Positions 30,126 to 39,829 of a DNA stretch of 64,000 nucleotides are shown here, one piece after another. Position 1 is the first letter of the stretch. Every line of letters begins with the position of its first letter. The notes below the pieces were generated by a model. The model saw only the letters and a list, made by a program, of their open reading frames with translations. It searched no databases and was not told the origin of the DNA. Origin of the DNA: Pseudoduganella danionis (GTDB lineage: Bacteria; Pseudomonadota; Gammaproteobacteria; Burkholderiales; Burkholderiaceae_D); assembly GCF_009720775.1 (NCBI RefSeq), contig NZ_WNKW01000004.1, forward strand, positions 428,577 through 492,576. Reading direction: 5' to 3'. Both the position numbers and the translations under genes were made by a program.

Positions 30126-30689
30126 ATGTCTCTGATTAACACCCAAATCAAACCATTCAAAGCTACCGCCTACGTCAACGGCAAATTCATCGACGTAAGC
30201 GATGAATCCCTGAAAGGCAAATGGTCGGTTCTGATGTTCTACCCAGCCGACTTCACCTTCGTCTGCCCAACCGAACTGGAAGATCTGGCTGATCACCAGC
30301 CTGAATTCGCCAAGCTGGGTGTGGACGTGTACGGCGTTTCGACCGACACCCACTTCGCGCACAAAGCCTGGCACGACACCTCGGACGCGATCAAAAAAGT
30401 CAACTACCCGCTGATCGGCGACCCAACCGGCACCCTGTCGCGCAACTTCGAAGTGATGATCGAAGAAGAAGGCCTGGCACTGCGCGGTACCTTCGTGATC
30501 AACCCGGAAGGCCAGATCAAAGTGATGGAAGTGCACGACAACGGCATCGGCCGCGACGCTTCCGAACTGCTGCGCAAAGTCAAAGCTGCGCTGTACGTGG
30601 CTTCCCACCCAGGCGAAGTTTGCCCAGCTAAATGGACCGAAGGCGCTGCCACGCTGACCCCATCGCTGGACCTGGTCGGCAAGATCTAA
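30126..30689 (+). CDS. ahpC: Alkyl hydroperoxide reductase, peroxiredoxin subunit
   Basis: 187 residues. Typical 2-Cys peroxiredoxin: peroxidatic Cys47 in DFTFVCPTE and resolving cysteine in GEVCPAKW near residue 166. It reduces H2O2 and organic peroxides with electrons from AhpF, whose gene follows 94 bases downstream. Strong RBS AGAGGAAA. Proline codon CCA is frequent here, unlike in most neighbours, which may reflect high expression. Confidence 0.98.
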   Translation: MSLINTQIKPFKATAYVNGKFIDVSDESLKGKWSVLMFYPADFTFVCPTELEDLADHQPEFAKLGVDVYGVSTDTHFAHKAWHDTSDAIKKVNYPLIGDPTGTLSRNFEVMIEEEGLALRGTFVINPEGQIKVMEVHDNGIGRDASELLRKVKAALYVASHPGEVCPAKWTEGAATLTPSLDLVGKI

Positions 30690-30783
30690 GTCTTGAAGAC
30701 TGCAGCACCATTACAGTAATACCGCGATGCCGGTCCGGGCGTCCGGCCCGGCATACGCCTAAATATTTGTAAGGAAAAGAATC

Positions 30784-32373
30784 ATGTTGGATGCATCGCT
30801 CAAAACCCAGTTGAAAGCCTACCTCGAAAAAGTCGTGCAACCGATCGAACTGGTCGCCGCGCTCGATAGCAGCGCCAAGGCGCAAGAGATGGAAGCACTG
30901 TTGCAGGACATCGTCTCGCTGAGCGACAAGATTACGCTGGTCAAGCGTGCCGATCCCGGCGTGCGCCTGCCTTCGTTCAGCATCAACCGTGCTGGCAGCG
31001 ATATCGGCGTACGTTTTGCCGGTGTGCCCATGGGCCATGAATTCACCTCGCTGGTACTGGCCCTGCTGCAGGTAGGCGGCCACACCATCAAATTTGACGA
31101 CGCCGTGATCGAGCAGATCCGCAATCTCGACGGCGATTACGAATTCGAAACCTTCATCTCGCTGAGCTGCCACAACTGCCCGGAAGTGGTACAGGCCCTC
31201 AACGCGATGGCGGTGATCAATCCACGCATCAAAGTGACCACCATCGATGGCGGCGTATTCCCGCAGGAAGTGGAAGCGCGCCAGATCATGGCCGTGCCCA
31301 TGATGTTCCTCAACGGCGAGCACTTCGGTCAGGGCCGCAGCAGCGTGGAAGAAATTCTGGCCAAGCTGGACACCAATGCCGGTGCCCGCCAGGCTGCAGC
31401 AATGAACCAGAAAGACGTGTTCGATGTGCTGATCGTCGGCGGTGGTCCTGCCGGTGCGGCAGCGGCCATCTACGCGGCCCGCAAAGGCATACGCACCGGT
31501 GTGGTGGCGGAACGCTTCGGCGGTCAGGTGCTCGATACGCTGGCGATCGAAAACTTCATTTCCGTGAAAGAGACGGAAGGGCCGAAGTTTGCCGTAGCGC
31601 TCGAGCAGCACGTCAAGGAATACGCGGTCGACATCATGAATACCCAGCGCGCGGCCAAGCTGGTACCCGGTAAAGTGATCGAAGTGCAGACGGCCAGCGG
31701 TGCCACGCTGAAAGCCAAGTCGGTGATTCTGGCTACCGGTGCGCGCTGGCGCGAAATCAATGTACCGGGCGAGAAGGAATACCGTAACCACGGGGTGGCT
31801 TACTGCCCGCACTGCGATGGCCCGCTGTTCAAGGGCAAGCGCGTGGCTGTGATCGGCGGCGGTAACTCGGGCGTGGAAGCGGCCATCGATCTGGCCGGTC
31901 TGGTCCAGCACGTGACGCTGATCGAGTTCGGCGCCGAACTGCGCGCTGACGCGGTGCTGCAGCGCAAGCTGCGCAGCCTGCCGAACGTGACGGTAATCGT
32001 CTCGGCCCAGACCACGGAAATCCATGGCGACGGCAAGATCGTCAATGGCCTCAGCTACAACGACCGCGTGTCGGGCGAGGCCAAGAAGATCGAGCTGGAA
32101 GGCGTGTTTGTGCAGATCGGTCTGGTGCCGAATACGGAATGGCTGAAAGGCACGGTCGCCCTGTCGCGTCACGGTGAAATCGAAATCGATAGCCGCGGCC
32201 AGACTTCGGTACCGGGCGTGTTTGCTGCCGGCGACGTGACCACCGTACCGTACAAGCAGATCATCATCGCTACCGGCGAAGGTGCCAAAGCTGCCCTGTC
32301 GGCCTTCGATCACCTGATCCGTGCCGACGACGACAGCACCGCCGCACCGGCGGCACAGGCGGTCGCCGCCTGA
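30784..32373 (+). CDS. ahpF: Alkyl hydroperoxide reductase subunit F
   Basis: 529 residues, close to the usual 520. An N-terminal double thioredoxin-like domain with CHNC is followed by a thioredoxin-reductase-like flavoprotein: FAD motif [17 protein letters not shown], redox CPHC and the NADH motif [15 protein letters not shown], and C-terminal GVFAAGDVT. It passes electrons from NADH through FAD and two disulfides to AhpC. The C-terminal end is a short Ala-rich tail. Confidence 0.98.
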   Translation: MLDASLKTQLKAYLEKVVQPIELVAALDSSAKAQEMEALLQDIVSLSDKITLVKRADPGVRLPSFSINRAGSDIGVRFAGVPMGHEFTSLVLALLQVGGHTIKFDDAVIEQIRNLDGDYEFETFISLSCHNCPEVVQALNAMAVINPRIKVTTIDGGVFPQEVEARQIMAVPMMFLNGEHFGQGRSSVEEILAKLDTNAGARQAAAMNQKDVFDVLIVGGGPAGAAAAIYAARKGIRTGVVAERFGGQVLDTLAIENFISVKETEGPKFAVALEQHVKEYAVDIMNTQRAAKLVPGKVIEVQTASGATLKAKSVILATGARWREINVPGEKEYRNHGVAYCPHCDGPLFKGKRVAVIGGGNSGVEAAIDLAGLVQHVTLIEFGAELRADAVLQRKLRSLPNVTVIVSAQTTEIHGDGKIVNGLSYNDRVSGEAKKIELEGVFVQIGLVPNTEWLKGTVALSRHGEIEIDSRGQTSVPGVFAAGDVTTVPYKQIIIATGEGAKAALSAFDHLIRADDDSTAAPAAQAVAA

Positions 32374-32397
32374 GTCTAGCCGGCAGCAGCAAGTAAG

Positions 32398-32423
32398 AGG
32401 GGCGCCATGTGCGCCCCTTTTGT
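32398..32423. terminator. Shared terminator between ahpF and the convergent permease gene
   Basis: Stem AGGGGCGC (32398-32405) with GCGCCCCT (32411-32418), then TTTTGTTT. The convergent gene ends at 32424, so the hairpin may serve both directions. Confidence 0.85.
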
Positions 32424-33551
32424 TTAGCTGACCAGATCGGCGCTGGCCTGCCGCGTGCGCAGGTGGATGGCGTTGCGGTGGCGTGCGCGCAGGCGCGGGT
32501 CGGTGATTAGGCGGCCCAGCGTTTCGCCCACCACCATCACCACGCCCAGCAGGGGCAGCACCAGCATCAGGCCGGCCACACCGGCCACCGAACCGCCGAT
32601 GAAGATCATCAGCACTGTGATCAGCGGGTGGATGTGCAGGCTGCGTCCCAGCGTCAGCGGCATGAAGACGAAATCATCCAGCAGGCGCACGGCGATGAAC
32701 ACGCCGATGGCCATGTAGGCCATGGCCGGATCCGTCGGTGCATCGGTCGACGCCACCATCACCACCAGCATGCAGCCGACGATGGAGCCCACATACGGCA
32801 CCCAGGCCAGCATGGCCGCGATCAGGCCCAGCACCAGCGGCGAGGACACGCCTATGGCCCACAGCCCCACAGCCAGCACGATGGTATCGAGCACGGTCAG
32901 CTTGATGAGGCCCTGAAAATAGCGGTGCGCCGTCTGGTCCACTTCATGCAGCAGATACAGCGCGCGTTCGAAGAAGGCATTCGGCACTGCACGCGCCAGA
33001 AACTTCTTGAAGCGCGACCCATCGCGCAGGAAGAAGAAGGCGAGGAAGGGCGCCAGCAGCAGCGACGGCAGCCAGCCTGCTACCGATACCAGTATCTCGG
33101 TCAGGTGCTGCTGGATAAAGGTGCTGGTAAAGCTGCCCATGCGCGCGTTGACGGTGCGCGCGAGTTTCATCTGCTTGAGGATGGGGAACTGGCGCTCCAG
33201 TGTCGCCATGGTGTGGCGGATGAAATCCAGCCCGCCGCTCAGGTATTTGCCCAGCATGGCCTGCCAGGATTCCGATGGCCCCGATTCCCAGTAGACGGCC
33301 ACCATGGCGGCCAGCATCAGCACCAGCAGGAACATGCTGCCCACTATCAGGGTGGCGGCATTGTGGCTGATGCCGAGCCGGATCAGGCGCTGCATCGGTG
33401 GTTGCAAGATGTAGTAGAGCACAATGGCCAGCAGGAAGGGGATGGCCAGGAACAGCATCTGTTGCAGCAGGAACAGCAGCACGCAGGTAGCCGCGATGAT
33501 GCCGCTCCAGACGATGGGTCCGGCATGCTGCTTGGCGGGCAGGCGGCTCAT
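32424..33551 (-). CDS. AI-2E/PerM family permease
   Basis: 375 residues from ATG 33551. About eight hydrophobic segments, starting with a paired set (SGIIAATCVLLFLLQQMLFLAIPFLLAIVLYYIL) and ending with VAGVAGLMLVLPLLGVVMVVGETL, as in AI-2E (PerM/TqsA) transporters. Its ATG overlaps the TGA of the upstream cNMP-binding gene by four bases (ATGA), so the two are translationally coupled. The substrate is unknown; AI-2 export is only one of the functions known for this family. Confidence 0.9.
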   Translation of the reverse strand: MSRLPAKQHAGPIVWSGIIAATCVLLFLLQQMLFLAIPFLLAIVLYYILQPPMQRLIRLGISHNAATLIVGSMFLLVLMLAAMVAVYWESGPSESWQAMLGKYLSGGLDFIRHTMATLERQFPILKQMKLARTVNARMGSFTSTFIQQHLTEILVSVAGWLPSLLLAPFLAFFFLRDGSRFKKFLARAVPNAFFERALYLLHEVDQTAHRYFQGLIKLTVLDTIVLAVGLWAIGVSSPLVLGLIAAMLAWVPYVGSIVGCMLVVMVASTDAPTDPAMAYMAIGVFIAVRLLDDFVFMPLTLGRSLHIHPLITVLMIFIGGSVAGVAGLMLVLPLLGVVMVVGETLGRLITDPRLRARHRNAIHLRTRQASADLVS

Positions 33552-34030
33552 ATGGCTTCGTTCTGCGGTTTGCCGCTCATCCACTCGCGCAAGCGGGTGC
33601 CGATGTGGCGCGCCAGCGCCAGCGAGATCTTGTAGCCGATTACGGCATCGGTTTCCATCAGGCCCATGAAGTCGGCGCGGAAGAACACGGCCAGCTCGCA
33701 GTTGTCGAGCGCGCGCGTCTGGGCATTGCGCGGCGAGTTGTCGAGCAGGGCCAGATCGCCGAAGAAGGCGCCCGGTCCCATCTCCGCCACCACCTCGCGT
33801 CCGTGCGGGCGTAGCCGGCTGATGATCACGCGGCCTGACATGATCAGATACAGCGCCTGTCCTTCCTCGCCTTCATCGAAAATGATTTCATCGGCCAGAT
33901 AGCGGCGCTCGTGCAGCAAGTCGTCGACGATTTTCAGCTCGAGTGGGGTGAGCGTGGAAAACAGCGACGACGCCTTGAGCCGCTGCAGGCGCGGTGACAG
34001 TTCGGGCGATTTCAGGAAGCCGAATAACAA
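33548..34030 (-). CDS. Cyclic nucleotide-binding domain protein
   Basis: 160 residues from TTG 34030, chosen because GGAG lies 7 bases upstream and the sequence before it is not family-like. It is a lone cNMP-binding beta-roll: IIFDEGEEGQALYLIMSGRV, PGAFFGDLALLDNSPRNAQTRA, then RHIGTRLREW. There is no DNA-binding domain, so it is not a Crp/Fnr regulator. Coupling to the permease gene suggests that it may modulate that transporter; this is inference. Confidence 0.85.
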   Translation of the reverse strand: MLFGFLKSPELSPRLQRLKASSLFSTLTPLELKIVDDLLHERRYLADEIIFDEGEEGQALYLIMSGRVIISRLRPHGREVVAEMGPGAFFGDLALLDNSPRNAQTRALDNCELAVFFRADFMGLMETDAVIGYKISLALARHIGTRLREWMSGKPQNEAI

Positions 34031-34149
34031 GGGAACTCCGGACGAGGAAAAACATTGAAAGATGGATAACAGGATGATAGCGCAAACTGCCGTGTATGCC
34101 TGTATTGGCGTTGTCCCGGCGATACTTTTTCCCACTGCCCTCTCCATGT

Positions 34150-35223
34150 TCACCGCGCCGGATTGCTCCACGTATCGCAGTCGGTGCAAGCATGGACGGG
34201 CGGCAGGCTGGTCTCGCCACGGGCCCACGCAATCGCTTCGCGCAGGCGCTGCAGCGCGTCGCGGCTGGCCGGCAGGTGCTGGCCATAGCTATGGAATTCA
34301 TGATTCATGTCAGGCCAGACATCGAGCCGCACGGTCCCGCCCTGCGCCGCCACGCTGTGGGCGAAATCGCGGATCATATCCAGCAGAATTTCGCGTCCGC
34401 CCGCCTGCAGGTAGATCGGGCTGCAGCCGCGATAGTCCTGCCCCATGGGCGAGAGCGCTGCATCGTCGAGTGCTTGTCCGCCCTTGAGCCATGCCGCGAA
34501 CAGCAGCGTCATATAGCCTTGCACCATGTCATAGGCATCGTTGCCGAACTGGCTGGCACCGCGCCGGCCGATGTCGGTCCACGGACTGATACCTATGGTC
34601 AGCAGCGGCTGCGGCAGGCCGGCGGCAGCAAGCTGTGCCAGCGTCATCAGCGCCAGATGGCCGCCGGCCGAATCGCCGCACAGGACGATGCGCTGCGGTG
34701 CGATGCCGCGCGCCAGCAGATGGCGGTAGGCCGCCAGACCATCATCCAGTTGGGCCGGGTGGGCATGTTCGGGCGTGAGCCGGTAGTCGGGCGCAAACAC
34801 GGGGGCACCCAGATAGTGGGCCAGCATGCGGGCGAAGTGGCGCGACACGGCCGCATGGAAGGCATAGCCGCCACCGTGGAAATGCAGCACGGTGACATCG
34901 CTGTGCAGGGTGTGCGGCAGATACCAGTGGCCGCGCGGTTCATCGGCTGCGCTGGGCCGCACGGTGACGTCGGCATAGTCGTCGAACACGCTATACAGAC
35001 TGTCGAAATAGGCGCGGCAGGCGTCCATATCGTGCTGCAGGCTGAGGGCATGATTAAACTGGGCGCGCCAGAACAGCGTGCCGTATTCGAATAGCAGCGG
35101 CCACGCGGGCAGCGTGCGGCGGCCCAGCAGATGGCGCAGGCTCACCTGGGTGGCGATGCGGGCCGAAGTGTAAAGGCTGCGCAGGCGGTGCGACAGACGG
35201 CCTTGAACGATGGTGCGGCTCAT
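34150..35223 (-). CDS. Alpha/beta hydrolase, hormone-sensitive-lipase family esterase
   Basis: 357 residues from ATG 35223, preceded by AGGAGAAATT. Family IV esterase: oxyanion motif HGGGY, nucleophile GDSAGG, acid and histidine (MNHEFHSYG) near the C-terminus. It probably hydrolyses short-chain esters. It is divergent from the broken AraC gene, with starts 73 bases apart, and may once have been controlled by it. Confidence 0.92.
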   Translation of the reverse strand: MSRTIVQGRLSHRLRSLYTSARIATQVSLRHLLGRRTLPAWPLLFEYGTLFWRAQFNHALSLQHDMDACRAYFDSLYSVFDDYADVTVRPSAADEPRGHWYLPHTLHSDVTVLHFHGGGYAFHAAVSRHFARMLAHYLGAPVFAPDYRLTPEHAHPAQLDDGLAAYRHLLARGIAPQRIVLCGDSAGGHLALMTLAQLAAAGLPQPLLTIGISPWTDIGRRGASQFGNDAYDMVQGYMTLLFAAWLKGGQALDDAALSPMGQDYRGCSPIYLQAGGREILLDMIRDFAHSVAAQGGTVRLDVWPDMNHEFHSYGQHLPASRDALQRLREAIAWARGETSLPPVHACTDCDTWSNPAR

Positions 35224-35296
35224 AATTTCTCCTGTGATCAGACTTGGTGTAGTGTCATGCTTCGCTGTCTGCACAGCTAGAACCGAAACGACATTC

Positions 35297-36199
35297 ATGC
35301 CCCGCCCCTCCGCCCAGTTTCATCTGCCCGGCCTTGCGCTCGGTGCCTGCATCATGGCCAGCGTCGAACGCGATACGCGCAACTGCCAGCTGGAGCCGCA
35401 GCAGCGGCTGAACTTCTATCCGGCCACGCCGCTCGTGACGATTTCCTGGATTTTCGAGGGGCAGTTGCATCTGATGCAGGACCCCGTGCAGGCTTCGGCC
35501 GGCGAGAATCTGGGGCCGGCCCTGCCACGGCTGCTGTTCTCGGGGCCGCAGCGCCAGCCCACGGCTAGCTGGTCGCCCGGCCCTGTGCATGCGCTGATGG
35601 TGTCGTTCTATCCGGAAGCGATGGCGCGTCTGCTGGGCCAGCCGGTAGGGCGCTGGCTGGACCAGACGGTGCCACTGGAACAGGTGGCATCGGCGGCCGT
35701 GCTGCAGGCCTGCGCTGCTGTGCTGCGGCAGCCGCAGCATGCATATGCGGTAGTCGAGCAACAGTTCGGCCAGCTATGGACGCAGGCACCGCAACCCAGC
35801 CCTGCGCCCTTGCTGGGCGACTGGATACGCAGTCTGGCCACGCGTGCCAGCCATTCCGCTTCGGGCCGCAGCCTGCGCCAGTGGCAGCGCCGCGTGCGTA
35901 CGTGGACGGGGCAGAGCCAGCGCGAACTGCAGCGCTTTGTCCGTACCGAACAGGCATTGCTGCAGCAACTGGCGCGGCGCGGTACGCAGGATCAGGGCTT
36001 GGCGCTGCTGGCGTAGGATGCCGGCTTTGCCGACCAGTCGCACATGGGGCGCGAAATCAAACGGGTGACCGGCATGGCCACGGGCGATTTCAACCAGCGG
36101 CTCGAGCAGGACGAGGCTTTATGGTTGTATCGGCTGATAGCGGCAGAACTGGCACAGCGCGGCTCGCCACGGGAAGGGAAAGAATCGGCGCGGAAATGA
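35297..36199 (+). pseudogene. AraC family regulator interrupted by an in-frame TAG
   Basis: The frame from ATG 35297 codes for 239 residues and then meets TAG at 36014-36016, inside the helix-turn-helix. The same frame continues with AraC-like sequence (DAGFADQSHMGREIKRVTG) to TGA 36197-36199, giving 300 residues if read through. The DNA-recognition helix lies after the stop. Either this is a recent nonsense mutation or a sequencing error at one base. The N-terminal domain (ISWIFEGQLHLM, GPQRQP) is the ligand/oligomer part seen in such regulators. A truncated protein could still dimerise but should not bind DNA properly. Confidence 0.85.
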
Positions 36200-36260
36200 A
36201 AAAAGCCTTTTCTTGTACAGAGCGCGATCTTGATCGCGTTCTGACTGAAAAGGCTTTTCT
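36197..36260 (-). terminator. Composite hairpin terminator of the tRNA pair
   Basis: Nested inverted repeats: outer AAAAGCCTTTTC (36201-36212) with GAAAAGGCTTTT (36247-36258), inner AGAGCGCGATC (36219-36229) with GATCGCGTTCT (36232-36242). Read on the minus strand it ends in a T-rich stretch, 8 bases after the end of tRNA-Asp. Confidence 0.8.
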
Positions 36261-36267
36261 CGGAATT

Positions 36268-36344
36268 TGGCGGAGCGGACGGGACTCGAACCCGCGACCC
36301 CCGGCGTGACAGGCCGGTATTCTAACCAACTGAACTACCGCTCC
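36268..36344 (-). tRNA. tRNA-Asp (GTC)
   Basis: 77 bases with encoded CCA. Read on the minus strand it has the GGAGCGG acceptor arm, TTCAGTTGGTTAGAAT D arm, anticodon GTC in CCTGTCACGC and the GGTTCGAGTCC T arm. Confidence 0.97.
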
Positions 36345-36367
36345 AAATTCGTTCGTCTATGTTTTAC

Positions 36368-36443
36368 TGGTGGGTGCTGAGAGGGTCGAACTCCCGACCT
36401 ACGCCTTGTAAGGGCGCCGCTCTACCAACTGAGCTAAGCACCC
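36368..36443 (-). tRNA. tRNA-Val (TAC)
   Basis: 76 bases with encoded CCA. GGGTGCT acceptor arm, AGCTCAGTTGGTAGAGC D arm, anticodon TAC in CCTTACAAGG and GAGTTCGACCC T arm. It lies 23 bases upstream of tRNA-Asp on the same strand, so both are likely from one transcript. Confidence 0.97.
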
Positions 36444-36585
36444 AGAAAACATATCAGCTTGTCGCTACTACTTTGCTACAACTGCTGAACGAGGCCGTAT
36501 TCTACAGGGCGGCTTTGGCAATCCGCAAGGGTTTTTCCAAATTATTTTAAAAATTATTTGCAGCATACCTGTAAGCCGCATTTTT

Positions 36586-37416
36586 TCATGGTTCGCGCGG
36601 CAGGGCGTCGAGCAGTTCCTGCACCCCGCCGGCAAAGATCTGGCGGCTGATGTCTTCGCCCAGGTAGTGCGCATAGATGCGCTGCACGCTGCCATCGCTG
36701 ATCATGGCGCGTAATTGCTCGGCATACTGTTTGCGCACGGGCGCTGCCACCCGCTTCGATACATACATGCCGACCATGGCGCGCGGCGATTCGCTGACGG
36801 GCATGGCCACCATACGCCCCAGTATGCCGAGCTGGCGCTGGTGGCGCAGGTGGATGGTGGGCGGGGCCAGCGTACCTTCGGCGCGGCCGGCGGCGATCTT
36901 GCGGAACACGGCGGCATAGTCGTTGACGTACTCGAGCCTGCCCTGATGTTGCAGGCGGTCTAGCTGGCGCTGGGTGGCGGCGGAGAAAGTAATGCCGCGT
37001 GCCACGTTGAGGCGGGCATGGCTGTGCTCGATGAAATCGGCCAGACTGCGGAACTTGCCCGCATATTCTTTCTCGAGCAACAGTTCGAACTGGGTATAGG
37101 CATACGGTAACCAGACGCCGTGGCGGTCGCGCTCGGCCGTGCGCAGCGAGGCGCCCGTCAGTTCCAGTTGGCCGCTGGCGAACTGGTTGTACAAACGGCT
37201 ATGGGGAAACCAGGTCAGCTCCACCTTGCAGCCGCTGCGCTGCTGCAACTCGCGCAAGATGTCGACCGTGCTGCCGCCATAGCCTTCGCCTTCGCGGTAG
37301 GCCGAGTAGCCAAGATCACTGATACCGGCGCGCGCCGGCGCGCAATCGGGACGGGCATGGGCCGGGGCCAGGGCCATGCAGAACAGCACAGGGGTGACAG
37401 CACGCTTCAGGGTCAT
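36586..37416 (-). CDS. Periplasmic solute-binding protein, family 3 (amino-acid type)
   Basis: 276 residues. A signal peptide (TPVLFCMALAPAHA) precedes a bacterial solute-binding family 3 fold: GYGGSTVDILRELQQRSGCKVEL, FASGQLELTGASLRTAERD and a C-terminal RAMISDGSVQRIYAHY. No ABC permease or ATPase genes are adjacent, so it is an orphan binding protein or sensor. Confidence 0.87.
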   Translation of the reverse strand: MTLKRAVTPVLFCMALAPAHARPDCAPARAGISDLGYSAYREGEGYGGSTVDILRELQQRSGCKVELTWFPHSRLYNQFASGQLELTGASLRTAERDRHGVWLPYAYTQFELLLEKEYAGKFRSLADFIEHSHARLNVARGITFSAATQRQLDRLQHQGRLEYVNDYAAVFRKIAAGRAEGTLAPPTIHLRHQRQLGILGRMVAMPVSESPRAMVGMYVSKRVAAPVRKQYAEQLRAMISDGSVQRIYAHYLGEDISRQIFAGGVQELLDALPREP

Positions 37417-37509
37417 CTCGGGCCAGTTGTCTAATAGTTATCGCGCGAGTGTAGCACCGTCGTGCTGGCAGAAATAGTGAATACTTGCATAAGGCAATGT
37501 TTCGTTAGA

Positions 37510-37529
37510 TACTGTATGAATTCACAGTA
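37510..37529. promoter_or_regulatory. LexA box upstream of dinB
   Basis: TA-CTGT-ATGAATTC-ACAG-TA is a perfect CTGT-N8-ACAG SOS box with the flanking TA/TA, 13 bases before the dinB start codon. LexA bound here would block dinB transcription until DNA damage. Confidence 0.9.
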
Positions 37530-37542
37530 ATTCTGTTTCGCC

Positions 37543-38694
37543 ATGTCCGAAGCTCCGCGCCGCATAGCCCACCTCGATATGGATGCGTTCTACGCCTCCG
37601 TCGAGCTGTTGCGCTATCCCGAGTTGCGTGGCCAGCCTGTGGTGATTGGTGGCGGGCGCGATGCCCACCCGGTGCGCCAGCCCGATGGCAGCTACCGCTT
37701 TGCCCGGCTGCGCGATTATGTGGGGCGCGGCGTGATTACCACAGCCACTTATGAAGCACGCGCCCTGGGCGTGGGCTCGGCCATGGGCATGATGAAAGCG
37801 GCCAAGCTGGCGCCCGATGCGATTCTGCTGCCCGTGAACTTCGATGCCTACCGGCAGATTTCGCGCCAGTTCAAGGCGGCCGTGGCCAGCATCGCGCCCG
37901 ATTACGAAGACCGCGGCATCGACGAAATCTATATCGACCTCACCCATGTGGCCGGCGAAACGCGCGAACTGGCGCTGCGCATCAAGCAGGCCGTGCATGC
38001 GGCCACGGGGCTGACCTGTTCGATCGGGGTGACGCCCAACAAGCTGCTGTCGAAAATCTGCTCGGATCTGGAAAAGCCCAATGGCCTGACCATACTGGAC
38101 TATGAGGATATACCGGCGCGTATCTGGCCGCTGGGCGTGCGCAAGATCAATGGCATAGGCCCCAAGGCCACCGACAAGCTGGCCGCGTTGGGCATCAACA
38201 CCATAGGCCAGTTGGCCGCGGCCGATGCGGGCCTGCTGCAGGACCATTTCGGCGGCCATTACGCGGCGTGGCTGGCGGCCGCCGCGCGCGGCATCGACCA
38301 GCGCGCCGTGGCCACGCGCACGGAAAGCAAGTCGATCAGCCGCGAAACCACGTTCGAGCGCGATCTGCATGCGCGCCAGGACCGCGCCGTGCTGTCCGGT
38401 GTGCTGACCAGCCTGTGCGAGCGACTGGCGGAAGATTTAAAACGCAAGGGCTATGTGAGCCGTACCATCAGCGTCAAACTGCGCTACGACGATTTTCAGA
38501 TCGTCAGCCGCAACCTGACGCTGCCCCAGCCCGTGGTAGATGGCGCCGCCATTCTGCACGCGGCACGCGAATGTCTGAAACGGGTGCCGCTACAGCGCCG
38601 GCTGCGCCTGCTGGGAGTGCGCGCGAGCACGCTGGAGCCGCCCGGCGCAGCGACGTTGTTGCGCGTTCCCACCCAGGGCGAATTGTTCGCCTAG
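37543..38694 (+). CDS. dinB: DNA polymerase IV (Y family)
   Basis: 383 residues. Y-family palm motif DMDAFYASVE at the start and the second acidic site in IDEIYIDLT, then CSIGVTPNKLLSKICSDLEKPNG and the helix-hairpin-helix INGIGPKATDKLAALGI. It makes low-fidelity, lesion-bypassing DNA synthesis. The SOS box just upstream predicts LexA control. The C-terminal QGELFA resembles a beta-clamp-binding tail. Confidence 0.97.
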   Translation: MSEAPRRIAHLDMDAFYASVELLRYPELRGQPVVIGGGRDAHPVRQPDGSYRFARLRDYVGRGVITTATYEARALGVGSAMGMMKAAKLAPDAILLPVNFDAYRQISRQFKAAVASIAPDYEDRGIDEIYIDLTHVAGETRELALRIKQAVHAATGLTCSIGVTPNKLLSKICSDLEKPNGLTILDYEDIPARIWPLGVRKINGIGPKATDKLAALGINTIGQLAAADAGLLQDHFGGHYAAWLAAAARGIDQRAVATRTESKSISRETTFERDLHARQDRAVLSGVLTSLCERLAEDLKRKGYVSRTISVKLRYDDFQIVSRNLTLPQPVVDGAAILHAARECLKRVPLQRRLRLLGVRASTLEPPGAATLLRVPTQGELFA

Positions 38695-38763
38695 AACGGT
38701 GCGGCGCCGCCGTCACCGTGTAAAATGGCGCTCCCCCAGCATTACTGAAACAAGGCTCAATAC

Positions 38764-39660
38764 ATGTGGTTCAAGAATCTACAGATCTATCGTCTGCCGG
38801 CCCCGTGGGCCTTTACTCCGGAACAACTGGAAGAGGCACTCGCGCCCCATTCCTTTACGCCCGCCAGCAGTAACGAACTGCTGCGCCAGGGCTGGGACCG
38901 TCCCCGTCCGAATGGCGGTCTGGTTCACGTAGTCAACAAGCAGATGCTGATCCTGCTGGGCACGGAAAAGAAACTGCTGCCGAACACCGTGATCAATCAG
39001 GTGGCCAAGGCCCGCGCGGCCGAGCTGGAAGAAGCTCAGGGCTTCGCTCCGGGCAAGAAAGCCATGAAGGAACTCAAGGAACGCGTGGCCGACGAACTGC
39101 TGCCGCGTGCGTTCTCCATCCGCAGCAATGTCTGGACCTGGATCGATCCCGTCAACGGCTGGCTGGTGGTCGATGCGGCCAGCCCGGCCAAGGCCGATGA
39201 AGTAATCAAATTGCTGCTCAAGGCCGTCGATAAACTGCCGTTAGAGAGTTTACGGGTACAGCGTTCGCCTGTGGGCGTGATGACGGAATGGCTGCAGGCT
39301 GACGATGCACCGGCCGGCTTCACGGTCGATATGGATACTGAATTGCGCGCTACCGGCGAGAGCAAGGCCGCCGTGCGCTATGTGCGCCATACGCTGGAGC
39401 CGGAAGAAATCCGCCGCCACATCGCGGCGGGCAAGCAGTGCACGCGCCTGGCCATGACCTGGGATAGCAAGATTTCCTTCGTGCTCACCGAGTCGCTGGC
39501 CATCAAGGCCGTCAAGCCGCTCGACGTGATCAGCGAGAAAGAGTCGAGCACCAAGAACGATGAAGAGCGCTTCGATGGTGACTTCATGCTGATGACGGGT
39601 GAACTGGCCAAGTTGATGGCCGACGTGGTGGAAGCACTGGGCGGCGAAGCCAAGGCCTGA
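38764..39660 (+). CDS. rdgC: Recombination-associated protein RdgC
   Basis: 298 residues. It starts with [15 protein letters not shown], the RdgC signature, and has [19 protein letters not shown] and the conserved middle [21 protein letters not shown]. RdgC forms a ring around double-stranded DNA and limits RecA activity. It lies 69 bases behind dinB and ends before a strong terminator. Confidence 0.97.
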   Translation: MWFKNLQIYRLPAPWAFTPEQLEEALAPHSFTPASSNELLRQGWDRPRPNGGLVHVVNKQMLILLGTEKKLLPNTVINQVAKARAAELEEAQGFAPGKKAMKELKERVADELLPRAFSIRSNVWTWIDPVNGWLVVDAASPAKADEVIKLLLKAVDKLPLESLRVQRSPVGVMTEWLQADDAPAGFTVDMDTELRATGESKAAVRYVRHTLEPEEIRRHIAAGKQCTRLAMTWDSKISFVLTESLAIKAVKPLDVISEKESSTKNDEERFDGDFMLMTGELAKLMADVVEALGGEAKA

Positions 39661-39699
39661 GTGTTGCCAGGGACCATGGGAGGTCCCCGCTGAACTGAC

Positions 39700-39736
39700 A
39701 AAAGTGCCGCAAGATCGTTGATTTTGCGGCACTTTT
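39700..39736 (+). terminator. Terminator after rdgC
   Basis: Thirteen-base-pair stem AAAAGTGCCGCAA (39700-39712) with TTGCGGCACTTTT (39724-39736). Symmetric, so it can act on both strands. Confidence 0.9.
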
Positions 39737-39829
39737 GCATTGGTTTATGGGGAAAATATTGATGTTTCCGTGAGGAAATTGGCGATTTTTCTGCTATATT
39801 GACAGAGCTTGTTCATTTAGGAATTCGTG

